From a virus, in IMG/VR virus record IMGVR_UViG_3300045425_000070, positions 1-20,165 of that record: DNA of 20,165 nt. The stretch is one strand, 5' to 3'. The notes under the pieces are model-generated. The model ran no database searches and was not told where the DNA came from. It was given only the letters and a program-made list of their open reading frames with translations. Numbering within the stretch: position 1 is the first letter of the stretch; each line of letters opens with the position of its first letter. The translations under genes and the position numbers were made by a program. Positions 1 to 8,078 of the stretch are shown one piece after another.

Positions 1-370
1 ATCTGCTTCTATTGGTCTAGGATGGGACGGAGCAACTCACAGAGAGCTTGCAGTTGATACATCTGGACAGCTGAAAACGGTTGCACAGACATCATCTGGG
101 ACTGTTTCTGTAAGCAAGGTAACAGTTTCAACTGCAGCCATTAGAGCAACTGTGGCAGGAACTGCTCCAAATGCAGCTAGAAAAAGGTTAATTATTTCTC
201 CATTAAAAACAAATACAGGAGCCATTTTTTTAGGTTCTTCATCGGTAACAACAGCAACTGGTATTGAAATAATAGGTCCAGATAGGCTAGAGTTCTTGCT
301 AGATGCTTCAGATTATTATTTAATTTCAGACACTGCTGGTCAAGAAGTTCGTGTTATGGAGGTTGTATAA
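1..370 (+). CDS. C-terminal part of a phage virion beta-sandwich protein (5'-truncated)
   Basis: The reading frame is open from base 2 to a TAA at 368-370, so this is the end of a gene that starts left of the window. The visible 122 residues begin with a Gly/Trp-rich stretch (GLGWDG) followed by AVDTSGQLKTV, a style common in phage virion decoration or head-fibre proteins. They end with a compact all-beta module (residues RKRLIIS to VRVMEVV) that resembles a small domain found at the C-terminus of many phage structural proteins. It is a virion component by position: the next gene starts on its stop codon (TAATG), at the head of a run of tail genes. A GGAGG at 358-362, inside this gene, serves the next start. 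The exact role (head fibre, decoration or tail) cannot be decided from this fragment. The coding assignment is firm, the function is not. Confidence 0.75.
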   Translation, partial: SASIGLGWDGATHRELAVDTSGQLKTVAQTSSGTVSVSKVTVSTAAIRATVAGTAPNAARKRLIISPLKTNTGAIFLGSSSVTTATGIEIIGPDRLEFLLDASDYYLISDTAGQEVRVMEVV

Positions 371-2127
371 TGAGAAAATTAATAGCGACATTTTTACTTC
401 TTAGTTTTAATTCATATGCTCTCCCTCCGGTTGCGGTAAACGGAGAGCAGCAAACAAATGCTTATGTTCAAAATATAAAGACACCAAACTCTCAAACAAC
501 TTCGTTGGGTGGTATTGATACTAGGATTGAGTCAGGAAATACTAACCTTTTAGTGAACCCAAGTTTTGAACATTCTATAGTAACGACTGGATGGACTATT
601 ACAAACGCTACTGGTTCAGCAAACCTTACTGACATGGTTGAAGGGAAAAAGGATTTATCCTTGGCTCTTACGGCTGCAATGACAGTAACTCAAGACTCTA
701 CAGTTAACGCTGCAAACTTGGTAGGACTACAAGGTGTAGCTTCTATTAAGATTAAAACATCAGACGTAACAGGATTAAAAGTATGCGTTAGAAATGCTGG
801 AGTAACCTCTACAACCTTATGTGTGGACGTTATAGCTGATGGAACATGGAAGCATGTTATAATCCCTTTTATTATGACAGCTACTTCTAATGGAATAGCT
901 ATTACGTCTACTGGGATAACTGGAACGGTTAAGATTGATGATGCCTTTGTTGGTACATCGGATCCTTTTCAAAACGTAAACGGTGAATCTGTTTTTTCTG
1001 CAAAAGTGTCAAATGCTGGCGTTGTTTCTGATGAATCAGGCGATTTTGTAAATGGAAATTGTGTTGTTTCAGGAACATCCATTTTTACTTGTACATTTAG
1101 TACTTCATTCTTTACAGTTGCACCTAACTGCACGGCACTTATTACGGACTCAAATGCTAGGGTCATTTGGTCTACAACTCAATCGTCCACTCAAGTGGTA
1201 ATTAACACTGCATTTTCTACTACCGGTGCCTTAAGTGCCCAGGCGTTTTCGCTTATGTGCCAAAAACAAGGCAAGGATATACCTCTTGCATCAAGAATCT
1301 ATTCTCAATCAAGCCGAGACTATGATTGGACGGCTTATACTCCTACGTTTGGCGCTGGTTTTGGTTCAGTTGCAGCTCCAAACTGCTTCCATCAAAGAAG
1401 AGGTCACAATCTAGAGGTTAAATGTTTTCCAACATCTGGAACGACAACAGCTGCTATTGGATCAATTACTCTTCCAACTGGATTAACAATAGATTCAGAT
1501 ATAATTAAAGCAACAAACACAACAGCGGCGGCTGGTCAGCATGTTGGGGAATATCAAGCAGCTGCAGGAGCTGGAAATAACTCATGGATTGTAACAGCAC
1601 TTGGAACAAGTACTTCTGCAGTTTATGTAGCAGGTACTTTTGCAGGTTCTTCAAGTTTGATTCCAAGCGCAAATATTGGTGGGATACTTGGTAACTCTAC
1701 ATTATTTTCTGTTAAATTTACCGTTCCTATTTCGGGCTGGTTTGATTATGGTGTTATTGTTGGTTCATTTGCAGGTGTTCCATCTGTTCCTGGTGGTTCT
1801 GGTTCAATTGATACTTTTAGTGCAAGCTATGGTGCCACTGCAACAACAGCTTGTACGGCACCAAGTACGGCGTGTGCTTATCTTAATCAAATAGGTACTG
1901 TTGTTACAAATATCACCCGTGGAGCCAGTGCAGGTATCTATACAATGAATCTTGGTAAAACATATGCTAAGTTAAAGTGCACAGCCACAGTGGCAAACGG
2001 AACATCATCCCGACAAGCAAGAGACATGAGATGCGACAGTTGTTCGTCTTTAGTATTTAACACACAAGATTCTGCCTCAACAGCAGCTGATACTCAGGGA
2101 ACACTTATTTGCCAAGGAACATACTAA
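370..2127 (+). CDS. Secreted, cysteine-rich protein with N-terminal carbohydrate-binding-like jelly roll
   Basis: 585 residues. The N-terminus is a convincing Sec signal peptide: MRK, a hydrophobic core (LIATFLLLSF) and a likely cleavage after SYA (residue 17). Residues about 58-198 look like a CBM_4_9-type jelly roll, starting NLLVNPSFE and closing with the strand VKIDDAFVG. The rest is Thr/Ser/Gly/Ala-rich beta sequence typical of phage fibres. The mature protein has 14 cysteines, many in closely spaced pairs (139/151, 231/241, 339/352 and a cluster near the C-terminus), which suits disulfides formed outside the cytoplasm. The gene starts in a TAATG overlap with a GGAGG site and ends in another TAATG overlap, so it is part of the structural operon. 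Possible roles, all inferred, are a receptor- or glycan-binding fibre exported before assembly, or a protein that coats or modifies the host envelope. No enzyme motif was seen. Confidence 0.8.
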   Translation: MRKLIATFLLLSFNSYALPPVAVNGEQQTNAYVQNIKTPNSQTTSLGGIDTRIESGNTNLLVNPSFEHSIVTTGWTITNATGSANLTDMVEGKKDLSLALTAAMTVTQDSTVNAANLVGLQGVASIKIKTSDVTGLKVCVRNAGVTSTTLCVDVIADGTWKHVIIPFIMTATSNGIAITSTGITGTVKIDDAFVGTSDPFQNVNGESVFSAKVSNAGVVSDESGDFVNGNCVVSGTSIFTCTFSTSFFTVAPNCTALITDSNARVIWSTTQSSTQVVINTAFSTTGALSAQAFSLMCQKQGKDIPLASRIYSQSSRDYDWTAYTPTFGAGFGSVAAPNCFHQRRGHNLEVKCFPTSGTTTAAIGSITLPTGLTIDSDIIKATNTTAAAGQHVGEYQAAAGAGNNSWIVTALGTSTSAVYVAGTFAGSSSLIPSANIGGILGNSTLFSVKFTVPISGWFDYGVIVGSFAGVPSVPGGSGSIDTFSASYGATATTACTAPSTACAYLNQIGTVVTNITRGASAGIYTMNLGKTYAKLKCTATVANGTSSRQARDMRCDSCSSLVFNTQDSASTAADTQGTLICQGTY

Positions 2128-2528
2128 TGAAACTTTTAGATTTAGCAACTATCTTTAGAACTTTAAACCTATACAGTCACCATGGTCATAATTTGACATG
2201 TGGTGAGACATTCTTTCAAGATCATGATTTTTTAAAAGGAGTCTATGAGTTAGCTGACGGTTTTTACGATGATATTATTGAACGTCACATAGGAACAGTT
2301 GATGACAAGGTAGATTTGTGCGAAATAATTAAAGATTCTTATGAATTAATAGAGAAAATGTCAAGTGATTATTTAGGAACTACTTTAATTTTATTAGAAG
2401 AATCAGCAAAAGCAATTGATGAAATGTGTAAAGGTGGTAAACTTAGTTCTGGAACAGAAAACCTTATTCAGGGTCAAGCTGACCAAATAGAAGTTTTTAT
2501 CTATAAACTCAAGAGAAGGTTGAAATAA
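2127..2528 (+). CDS. Dps/ferritin-like protein
   Basis: 133 residues starting at the ATG that overlaps the preceding stop (TAATG). A TTG 18 bases upstream is also in frame but has no support. The sequence is helical. His21, His33, Asp48 and Glu52 reproduce the spacing of the Dps ferroxidase ligands (His31, His43, Asp58, Glu62 in Listeria Dps numbering), within the pattern FFQDHDFL...YDDIIER. The usual fifth ligand (Asp47) is replaced by Lys37. Dps proteins are about 150-170 residues, so this is a short form. Similar ferritin-like genes occur in structural operons of other phages. Known Dps proteins bind and oxidise iron and protect DNA; whether this one stores iron, binds DNA or is packaged in the virion is unknown. 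Fold assignment fairly confident, function open. Confidence 0.72.
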   Translation: MKLLDLATIFRTLNLYSHHGHNLTCGETFFQDHDFLKGVYELADGFYDDIIERHIGTVDDKVDLCEIIKDSYELIEKMSSDYLGTTLILLEESAKAIDEMCKGGKLSSGTENLIQGQADQIEVFIYKLKRRLK

Positions 2529-2711
2529 ATGAAAAAGGTTACAGCAGAATTGATCTTATCAGCTATAGCCGCTCCCTTTGTTATTTGGTTTTTTTCATTT
2601 GTCTTCTCTACATATAAAACAGAAGCAGACGTTCAAAACCAACAAGCAGATATACAAGAGATCAAGTCTGATGTAAAATTTATTAGAAATTATCTATTGG
2701 AGAAGAAATAA
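2529..2711 (+). CDS. Small membrane protein with coiled coil (holin-like candidate)
   Basis: 60 residues. One strong membrane segment at about residues 8-28 (ILSAIAAPFVIWFFSFVF), then a charged heptad-like helix at 33-57 (ADVQNQQADIQEIKSDVKFI). The ATG directly follows the TAA of the previous gene, and its own stop overlaps the next ATG (TAATG), so it is co-translated within the structural operon. Single-pass proteins of this shape include holins, i-spanins and XhlA-like proteins, but nothing specific identifies this one. It lies far from the other lysis candidates at 11.9-12.4 kb, so a role in virion assembly or as a membrane anchor is equally possible. A real gene by context; function unassigned. 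Confidence 0.65.
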   Translation: MKKVTAELILSAIAAPFVIWFFSFVFSTYKTEADVQNQQADIQEIKSDVKFIRNYLLEKK

Positions 2712-3190
2712 TGGGATTAAGAAACGGATATGGTTCAGCCTCTCTTTTTAAAGGCTTAAACCCAGACGCTACAGACCAAGCATATACATTAGTAATTCCT
2801 GAATCTGGAGCTGGACTAGACGCTGGTTCAAATCCTTTTTCTGGATTAGCTGCTCCAGCTGAAAAAGGAGAAAATCCTTATTCAGTTGCAGGAAGAGGCG
2901 CAGCTCAGGCTATGAACGCTGGAGGATCATTTGGTCAAACAGCAACTTCTGCTGGTCTTTCTCTTGGTCTTGGCTCTTTAGGGGCTGCCCAAGGTACCGC
3001 TCTAGCAGCTGCTGGTCCTGCTGGGCTTGCATTAATGGGTGGTGGTCTTCTTTTATCGGCAGCTGAATCAAGAAGTAAAAGTGAAGCTGATTATGAAAGA
3101 AGAAAGATAGAAGAAGAAGAAAAAAGAAAGGCGAATGTTCAAAATGCTTTAAATCAAGCTCTAGGAGCCACTAGACAATTGGGTGTATAA
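2711..3190 (+). CDS. Gly/Ala-rich putative internal virion (DNA ejection) protein
   Basis: 159 residues. The centre (about 81-118) is a long Gly/Ala/Leu-rich hydrophobic stretch of the kind expected to insert in membranes. It is followed by a highly charged helix (about 120-145, SEADYERRKIEEEEKRK). The N-terminal 60 residues are Gly/Pro/Ser-rich and probably flexible. Small proteins of this composition next to the adaptor and nozzle genes of podoviruses are often ejection proteins that leave the virion with the DNA; that role is inferred from composition and position only. The gene is coupled on both sides by TAATG overlaps, with a GGAG just upstream of its start. Confidence 0.6.
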   Translation: MGLRNGYGSASLFKGLNPDATDQAYTLVIPESGAGLDAGSNPFSGLAAPAEKGENPYSVAGRGAAQAMNAGGSFGQTATSAGLSLGLGSLGAAQGTALAAAGPAGLALMGGGLLLSAAESRSKSEADYERRKIEEEEKRKANVQNALNQALGATRQLGV

Positions 3191-4053
3191 TGAGAAGATT
3201 AGAGCTATTAATAAATGAAGCTAGATTGTCTACAAATACAACTGACATAGCTTCAGTTTCTACATCATTGTGCCAAGCCTATATGAATAGAATTGGCTCA
3301 TACATGGAAGATTTGTTATTTTTAGCAAATAGTGAAAACGATTTATTTATATCAGATTTCTTGTTTGACTTAGTTCCTGGTCAGGATGAGTATAGTTTAC
3401 CATCTAATATTTACGCTAAGTCATCAATAGATAACCTAGCAGTATCATTTTTAAACGGATTGTCTAATACATTTCTTCCTTTGAAAAAGATATCAAGAAA
3501 ACAACAAGGGTTTACTTTTGGATATTTTATTCGTGAAGATAAGATAGTTTTAAGTCCAAGACCAACATCACCATTAAGAATGAGAATGGCTTATGTTAGA
3601 AAACTTCCAACAGTTGCAATCAGAACTGGGCAAGTTGCAAGCACACTTGGACTTACTGTAACCCTTTCAAGCTATCAGGCTGGGTCTTTAGATTCATCTG
3701 ATTTCTTTTGTGTTGTTGATAAAAACGGAATTATAAAACAAGCTGGACTTGAAATGCAATCAGTTACAGCCCTTGGCGTAATAACAACAAATAGTATTGC
3801 TGGAATAACTGTCGGGGACTATGTAGTCTCTGGAAAATATGCAACATCTCACTCTCAATTACCAGATGAGTGTGAAAAATATTTAATTATAGCTTTAGAA
3901 AGAATGATTCAATATAGACAGTCATCATCTGATATCAGAATTTCACAATTATTTTCAGAAGAAGAATTGGTTACAATTAAAGAAGTTTTTGCAGATAACT
4001 CTTACGACGATGCTAAGCCGCCTGTTACAGAGTTTCAGGAGTGGCTACCATAA
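3190..4053 (+). CDS. Head-tail adaptor / tail tubular protein A-like (gp11-like)
   Basis: 287 residues. The N-terminal half has the pattern of podovirus adaptor proteins that join the portal to the tail nozzle: helical start (residues 1-60), then VPGQDEYSLPSN (about 62-73), PLKKISR (about 97-103), and a strand pair GYFIREDKIVLSPRP...LRMRMAYVRKLP (about 111-140). The C-terminal half includes a small beta-rich segment (about 146-217) and a final helical part containing CEKYLIIALERMI. It lies immediately before the nozzle gene, the order seen in T7-like phages (gp11 then gp12). The start overlaps the previous stop (TAATG) with GGGTG upstream. The role as adaptor is inferred from family resemblance and gene order. 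Confidence 0.8.
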   Translation: MRRLELLINEARLSTNTTDIASVSTSLCQAYMNRIGSYMEDLLFLANSENDLFISDFLFDLVPGQDEYSLPSNIYAKSSIDNLAVSFLNGLSNTFLPLKKISRKQQGFTFGYFIREDKIVLSPRPTSPLRMRMAYVRKLPTVAIRTGQVASTLGLTVTLSSYQAGSLDSSDFFCVVDKNGIIKQAGLEMQSVTALGVITTNSIAGITVGDYVVSGKYATSHSQLPDECEKYLIIALERMIQYRQSSSDIRISQLFSEEELVTIKEVFADNSYDDAKPPVTEFQEWLP

Positions 4054-6723
4054 ATGAGTACAATTAAAGTATTTTCACTTGGTGGGATTGATAAAAAATC
4101 AAATGATTTAACAAGAGCAACTGATAAAGCGTCTGACATGGTAAACATGGAGTACGACACTCAGTCTACTCTTAAAAAACGCAATGGCTTTACTGAACAA
4201 ATAGTAGATGCTGGGTCGGCTGCTAACTTTGATGATATCTTTTATTACAATTCTAAGGATGAGATTATTGGTGTAAACACTGGCGATAGTTCTATAAAAG
4301 TATTAAGAAGAAGTGGATCTGACTTTATAACAAAAACGATACCTACTCCCTCAGGAATACCTGTTTGGTCAGTAAATCCTTCTATTTCATATTGCGAAAA
4401 TCAAAACAACTTATATTTTACTAATACTGACTACTCTACATATGTAATGAAATACGATGGAGATAGTCTAATTAGAGCTGGCTTGCCTACTCCTAGAATA
4501 TCAGACTCAACAACAAAAATAGATAAATATCCTACATGGGCAGGATCAGCGGGACCTTCATTTTCAAGGGTTTTTTATTCATACAAGGATTTAAACGGAA
4601 ATATTATGTATTCTCCGTATGTTCAATATGCATATGGAACGTCTTTAACAGATATAACTTTAAATTCTTTTAAAGAAGATCCAAACTGTAATGAAAATGG
4701 CTTTTTTTCAAAGTTTTGCTTTGTTCCATCATCAAATTCAATTGGAGGATCAACTTTTACTGCATCTGATGCAACTATTTCTTTGTATGAGCCAGGGATA
4801 AGCTCCATTGAAATATTGCAAGCAAATATAACGTCTGGTTTTGGTTTCTCTACCTTAACATCAGGAGATATTTTGTCTTGGGGTGCAACAACAGCAACTG
4901 TAGACTCTTCATTTCCAAGCTATGTTGCAGGTGTTTATGTTGGAGATATTTATATTTTAACTAGTTTATATACAGCTGGTCCAACTGGACCTATTACTGG
5001 GAGTAAGGCTGCTGCTTTATCCGCAGCAAACAAAACATTAGTAGTCACTAGGCACAATTATGTAGCTGGTGATAAATTTTTAATGGATACAGAAAATAAG
5101 TTTCTTTCTATTGATTCAACAGGGCTAAGTTCTTTAATATTAGATGTTGAATCAGTTACAAATGATGTTACAACAGCAAGTTTTACTGCAGTTAGGTCTG
5201 GAAATATTTTAACAGTTTTAACAATAGCATCTGGAGCAATTGCAATTGGTTCAAAAATAAATGGAACAGGAGTTACTGCCGATACTTATGTTGTTTCTTT
5301 TTTAACTGGTTCTGGTGGGCTTGGAACTTATACAGTTACAACTTCTCAGTCTCTTTCTAGCAGGGCAATGACACAAACGACAAGTTCAATTACATTTACA
5401 GCTGATTCTTTTAAATCAAGATCAATATCTCTTCTTTCTGCCCTTCTTGCTTATCCTATAGAATATCCATTAGACATAAGGTGCAAGGTTTTAATTGCTT
5501 TCTCTAGTAATGAAACTGATAATTATACTTTAAGTGCCTATGTATTAGACAATTCGTCAATAACAAACACAATAAATGCAGCTGTTCAACAACAAGTTTT
5601 TTATGGATACGGAAGACCAAGCACACCAACGCCGCTTGCAGATCTTTACGATTCTGATTATCAGAAATTAATGCCACCAATTTGTAAATACATAACATCG
5701 TATGGAAATCAAATTATATACTGCTCAATAAAGTCGTATTTTTCTGGATATGCCAATATAAACACTTTTCCAAATCAAAGAATAGATTTTGCAAATACTT
5801 CTCTAATTATATACTCAGATACATCTGTTGGTGATAGCCCTGAAGGTTTCTCTGGCTTTAATCTTATAAAAGTAGGTGAAACTTGGGATGGTGACATTAC
5901 TGGAGCAAGAAGATGTAATGATGCTTTAATTATATTTAAAAACAGAGGTATTTTTTCTATAGATGGTGATCTTGTTGATAGTCAATTTTCATTGAGAAAA
6001 ATAAATAGCAATTTCTCGGGATGTACTTCTCATAAGTCTATTATGGATGCAGATGAAGGTACTTACTTTCAATCTCATAATGGTCTTTATTTTACAAATG
6101 GTATAAATGCATCAAAAATCTCATATGAAATTGACTCTTTATTTTTATCAGGCACATACCTTAATACAAGATCAGTAAGGCTTAAAAAGAAACAAAAATC
6201 ATTGTTTTACGTCCCAGATATACTTTCTGGAACATACAAAATAGTAATAATTGATTATTATTATAATCAAATTTATATGTGGAATTCAGCCACTCTTCCG
6301 GCTTCTGGAATTATAGAGGATAAAGATGGAAATGTTTATTTCTGTGACGGAGCAAAACTGTTTAAATTTAACGATAGCTATACTGATAATGGTACAGCTA
6401 TTTCATGTTTATACAGTACAACATGGCACCATGCTGGAGAGCCATCTCTTAATAAGAAATGGCTATCGCTAAGAACGTTTGGATTAACTAGTGACGCCTT
6501 TACAGCAACTATTACAACGGAAGGTGATTGGCAAACTGGTACATATTTAACAACAAATTCATCTGTTTATGGGGCAACAACTCAAACTGACTTTAAAATG
6601 CTGGATATGCAAACTAAAAAAGCACTAAGAATTAACTTTAGTAATTCAACAAACAATGAGAATATGATACTCACTGGTTATGAATTAACTTACGAGATGT
6701 TTAATGTCGTTGATAAAAACTAA
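4054..6723 (+). CDS. Tail nozzle / tail tubular protein B-like (gp12-like)
   Basis: 889 residues, the largest protein in the window. The N-terminus (about 6-32, FSLGGIDKKSNDLTR...DMVNME, then a Lys/Arg-Asn-Gly-Phe turn) is the usual opening of podovirus nozzle/stabilisation proteins that form the distal tail tube. The body is beta-rich and punctuated by aromatic strands as in the nozzle beta-propeller (for example VWSVNPSISYCENQNNLYF and GNQIIYCSIKSYFSGY). Around residues 376-446 there is a separate Gly/Thr/Ser-rich domain (GSKINGTGV...TGSGGLGTYTVTTSQ), a mobile beta module seen in many unrelated phage structural proteins. The ATG directly follows the adaptor stop, with AGGAG in the upstream gene. 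The 3' end overlaps the next gene by 20 bases. Confidence 0.85.
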   Translation: MSTIKVFSLGGIDKKSNDLTRATDKASDMVNMEYDTQSTLKKRNGFTEQIVDAGSAANFDDIFYYNSKDEIIGVNTGDSSIKVLRRSGSDFITKTIPTPSGIPVWSVNPSISYCENQNNLYFTNTDYSTYVMKYDGDSLIRAGLPTPRISDSTTKIDKYPTWAGSAGPSFSRVFYSYKDLNGNIMYSPYVQYAYGTSLTDITLNSFKEDPNCNENGFFSKFCFVPSSNSIGGSTFTASDATISLYEPGISSIEILQANITSGFGFSTLTSGDILSWGATTATVDSSFPSYVAGVYVGDIYILTSLYTAGPTGPITGSKAAALSAANKTLVVTRHNYVAGDKFLMDTENKFLSIDSTGLSSLILDVESVTNDVTTASFTAVRSGNILTVLTIASGAIAIGSKINGTGVTADTYVVSFLTGSGGLGTYTVTTSQSLSSRAMTQTTSSITFTADSFKSRSISLLSALLAYPIEYPLDIRCKVLIAFSSNETDNYTLSAYVLDNSSITNTINAAVQQQVFYGYGRPSTPTPLADLYDSDYQKLMPPICKYITSYGNQIIYCSIKSYFSGYANINTFPNQRIDFANTSLIIYSDTSVGDSPEGFSGFNLIKVGETWDGDITGARRCNDALIIFKNRGIFSIDGDLVDSQFSLRKINSNFSGCTSHKSIMDADEGTYFQSHNGLYFTNGINASKISYEIDSLFLSGTYLNTRSVRLKKKQKSLFYVPDILSGTYKIVIIDYYYNQIYMWNSATLPASGIIEDKDGNVYFCDGAKLFKFNDSYTDNGTAISCLYSTTWHHAGEPSLNKKWLSLRTFGLTSDAFTATITTEGDWQTGTYLTTNSSVYGATTQTDFKMLDMQTKKALRINFSNSTNNENMILTGYELTYEMFNVVDKN

Positions 6724-7147
6724 CTTTGAATTGCCAAGAGGAAGTGACCCTGTAAAACAAGCTCAAAGATTGAGTCAGGACTTATCTAATAATTTTAAGA
6801 TTGTATTAAAAGAAATAAGCGCTTTAAAAAACAATTCTGCCTCTTCTGTTTCAAAACCATATGGTTTAAGTGGGACTGAATTTTCTAGTTCATTTAGTGT
6901 TACTGTTCCATCTGCAGCTGGCACAAGATTCCAAGTATTTACTCTCACGCATGACTTTGGGTCACTGCCAAGTGGTTTTTTGATCACAGATCTAACTTCT
7001 TCAAATTCATCTGTATTAACATCTCCAATTATTACTAGAGACTCATGGACAACAACACAAATTACAATTAGAATAGCTATATCAACGTTAGATTTTGCTA
7101 CATCTAGAACGCAAACCGGAACATTTAAAATATTAGTACTGAGGTAA
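6704..7147 (+). CDS. Small tail-associated protein, helical N-terminus and beta C-terminus
   Basis: 147 residues, starting inside the last codons of the nozzle gene. Residues about 13-45 form a charged/amphipathic helix (PVKQAQRLSQDLSNNFKIVLKEISAL), likely coiled coil. Residues 55-147 are a Ser/Thr-rich beta region that could be a small sandwich (strands such as FQVFTLTHDFG and TGTFKILVLR). Helix-plus-beta-tip proteins of this size directly after the nozzle gene fit a trimeric tail or fibre component, but I do not recognise the family. It is transcribed with and probably translationally linked to the nozzle gene. An antisense open frame over the same bases is a shadow. Confidence 0.6.
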   Translation: MSLIKTNFELPRGSDPVKQAQRLSQDLSNNFKIVLKEISALKNNSASSVSKPYGLSGTEFSSSFSVTVPSAAGTRFQVFTLTHDFGSLPSGFLITDLTSSNSSVLTSPIITRDSWTTTQITIRIAISTLDFATSRTQTGTFKILVLR

Positions 7148-7151
7148 AAAT

Positions 7152-8078
7152 ATGCCAACATCAACAATCCCAGCAAAACCAGTAATAGGACAGCCAAATG
7201 GACATGGTGGACTTAATACCATATATGACATTTACGATTGGGAAAAGAATTTTGGAGGCATAATATCAAATGAAGGTCCTGATAATGATATTTTTCAGAT
7301 TAGTGGGACTCCTGAAGCGCAAGCAGGTGGTAAAGAAGGTCTTGATTTTGCTAGACGTCTTTATGGTCAAGGTCTTGGAGATATAGGTAGAGACGCAGCT
7401 GATTACAGTAAAAAAGTTAAAGAAAGATTAGATACAGACTCATCTAAGGCTGATTTGTATAGACAAGGCGCTAATAGAAGAATTGCTCAAAGTGCAAACA
7501 GGTTAGGAATGGCTGGTGCTAGTATGGGTGAAGCTCAAGAGCAAGCTTATAGACGATCTAATGCTGAAGCAGCCGCAATGAATCAAGAATATAAAGATAA
7601 AGCATTAGCTCTTTATGGTCGTAACATATCAGCAAAACAACAAGGCTTGGCTGGTCAATATATGGCTGGAAAAGGAATTGGAAACGCATCAACTAAGGTA
7701 AATGTTCCTGAACCTGACTCTGGGTGTTTCTTGTGTATAATTGCAACAAATATGTTTTTAAACAGAGAAATAAATAAAAATGCATTGTTGGACATATTTA
7801 GATTTGGAAGGTCTTTTAATAGGGAAACATTTATAGGTTACATATTAATTGCCAACATATTAATAAAAATAAAAAACGGAATTTTTATAAAAAAAGTTAT
7901 GGTTCCTGCTTTTATAAGTTATTCTAATAATAAACCAAACATGGTTGCAAACCTTACAATCTTTTTAAGTAAAATTGTTGGTAAAATATATAGCAAAACT
8001 AATTTTACTTATCACTTAAGAGTTGTGGATAAATATAGAAAAAATCATGAGATAATGAAAAGGAAAATAAAATGCTAG
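7152..8078 (+). CDS. Internal virion-type protein with Cys-containing C-terminal module
   Basis: 308 residues in two unlike parts. Residues 60-178 are Ala/Gln/Arg-rich helices (GANRRIAQSANRLGMAG, EAQEQAYRRSNAEAAAM, AGQYMAGKGIG) of the type found in podovirus internal core proteins such as T7 gp14-like ejection proteins. A linker with PEPDSG leads at residue 191 into a module starting GCFLC (Cys192, Cys195). That module continues with a helical hydrophobic/basic region (DIFRFGRSFNRETFIGYILIANILIKI, VMVPAFISYS) and ends in a basic tail. I have seen modules opening with a CF(I/L) motif and a Gly-Tyr helix at the C-terminus of other phage virion proteins, but cannot name the family. The DNA for this part (about 7730-8078) is noticeably richer in A/T than the first part. 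The stop overlaps the next start by 7 bases. Confidence 0.65.
   Translation: MPTSTIPAKPVIGQPNGHGGLNTIYDIYDWEKNFGGIISNEGPDNDIFQISGTPEAQAGGKEGLDFARRLYGQGLGDIGRDAADYSKKVKERLDTDSSKADLYRQGANRRIAQSANRLGMAGASMGEAQEQAYRRSNAEAAAMNQEYKDKALALYGRNISAKQQGLAGQYMAGKGIGNASTKVNVPEPDSGCFLCIIATNMFLNREINKNALLDIFRFGRSFNRETFIGYILIANILIKIKNGIFIKKVMVPAFISYSNNKPNMVANLTIFLSKIVGKIYSKTNFTYHLRVVDKYRKNHEIMKRKIKC

Noticed and set aside
1676-1894. Leu/Val-rich 72-codon plus-strand frame that looks like a membrane protein
   Set aside because: It is an alternative frame inside the secreted Cys-rich protein gene, with no ribosome binding site of its own.
6775-7197. 140-codon minus-strand open frame
   Set aside because: It lies antisense to the small tail protein and the next gene start, in the middle of a plus-strand operon; its hydrophobic Leu/Val composition is what antisense of Ser/Thr/Asn-rich coding gives.
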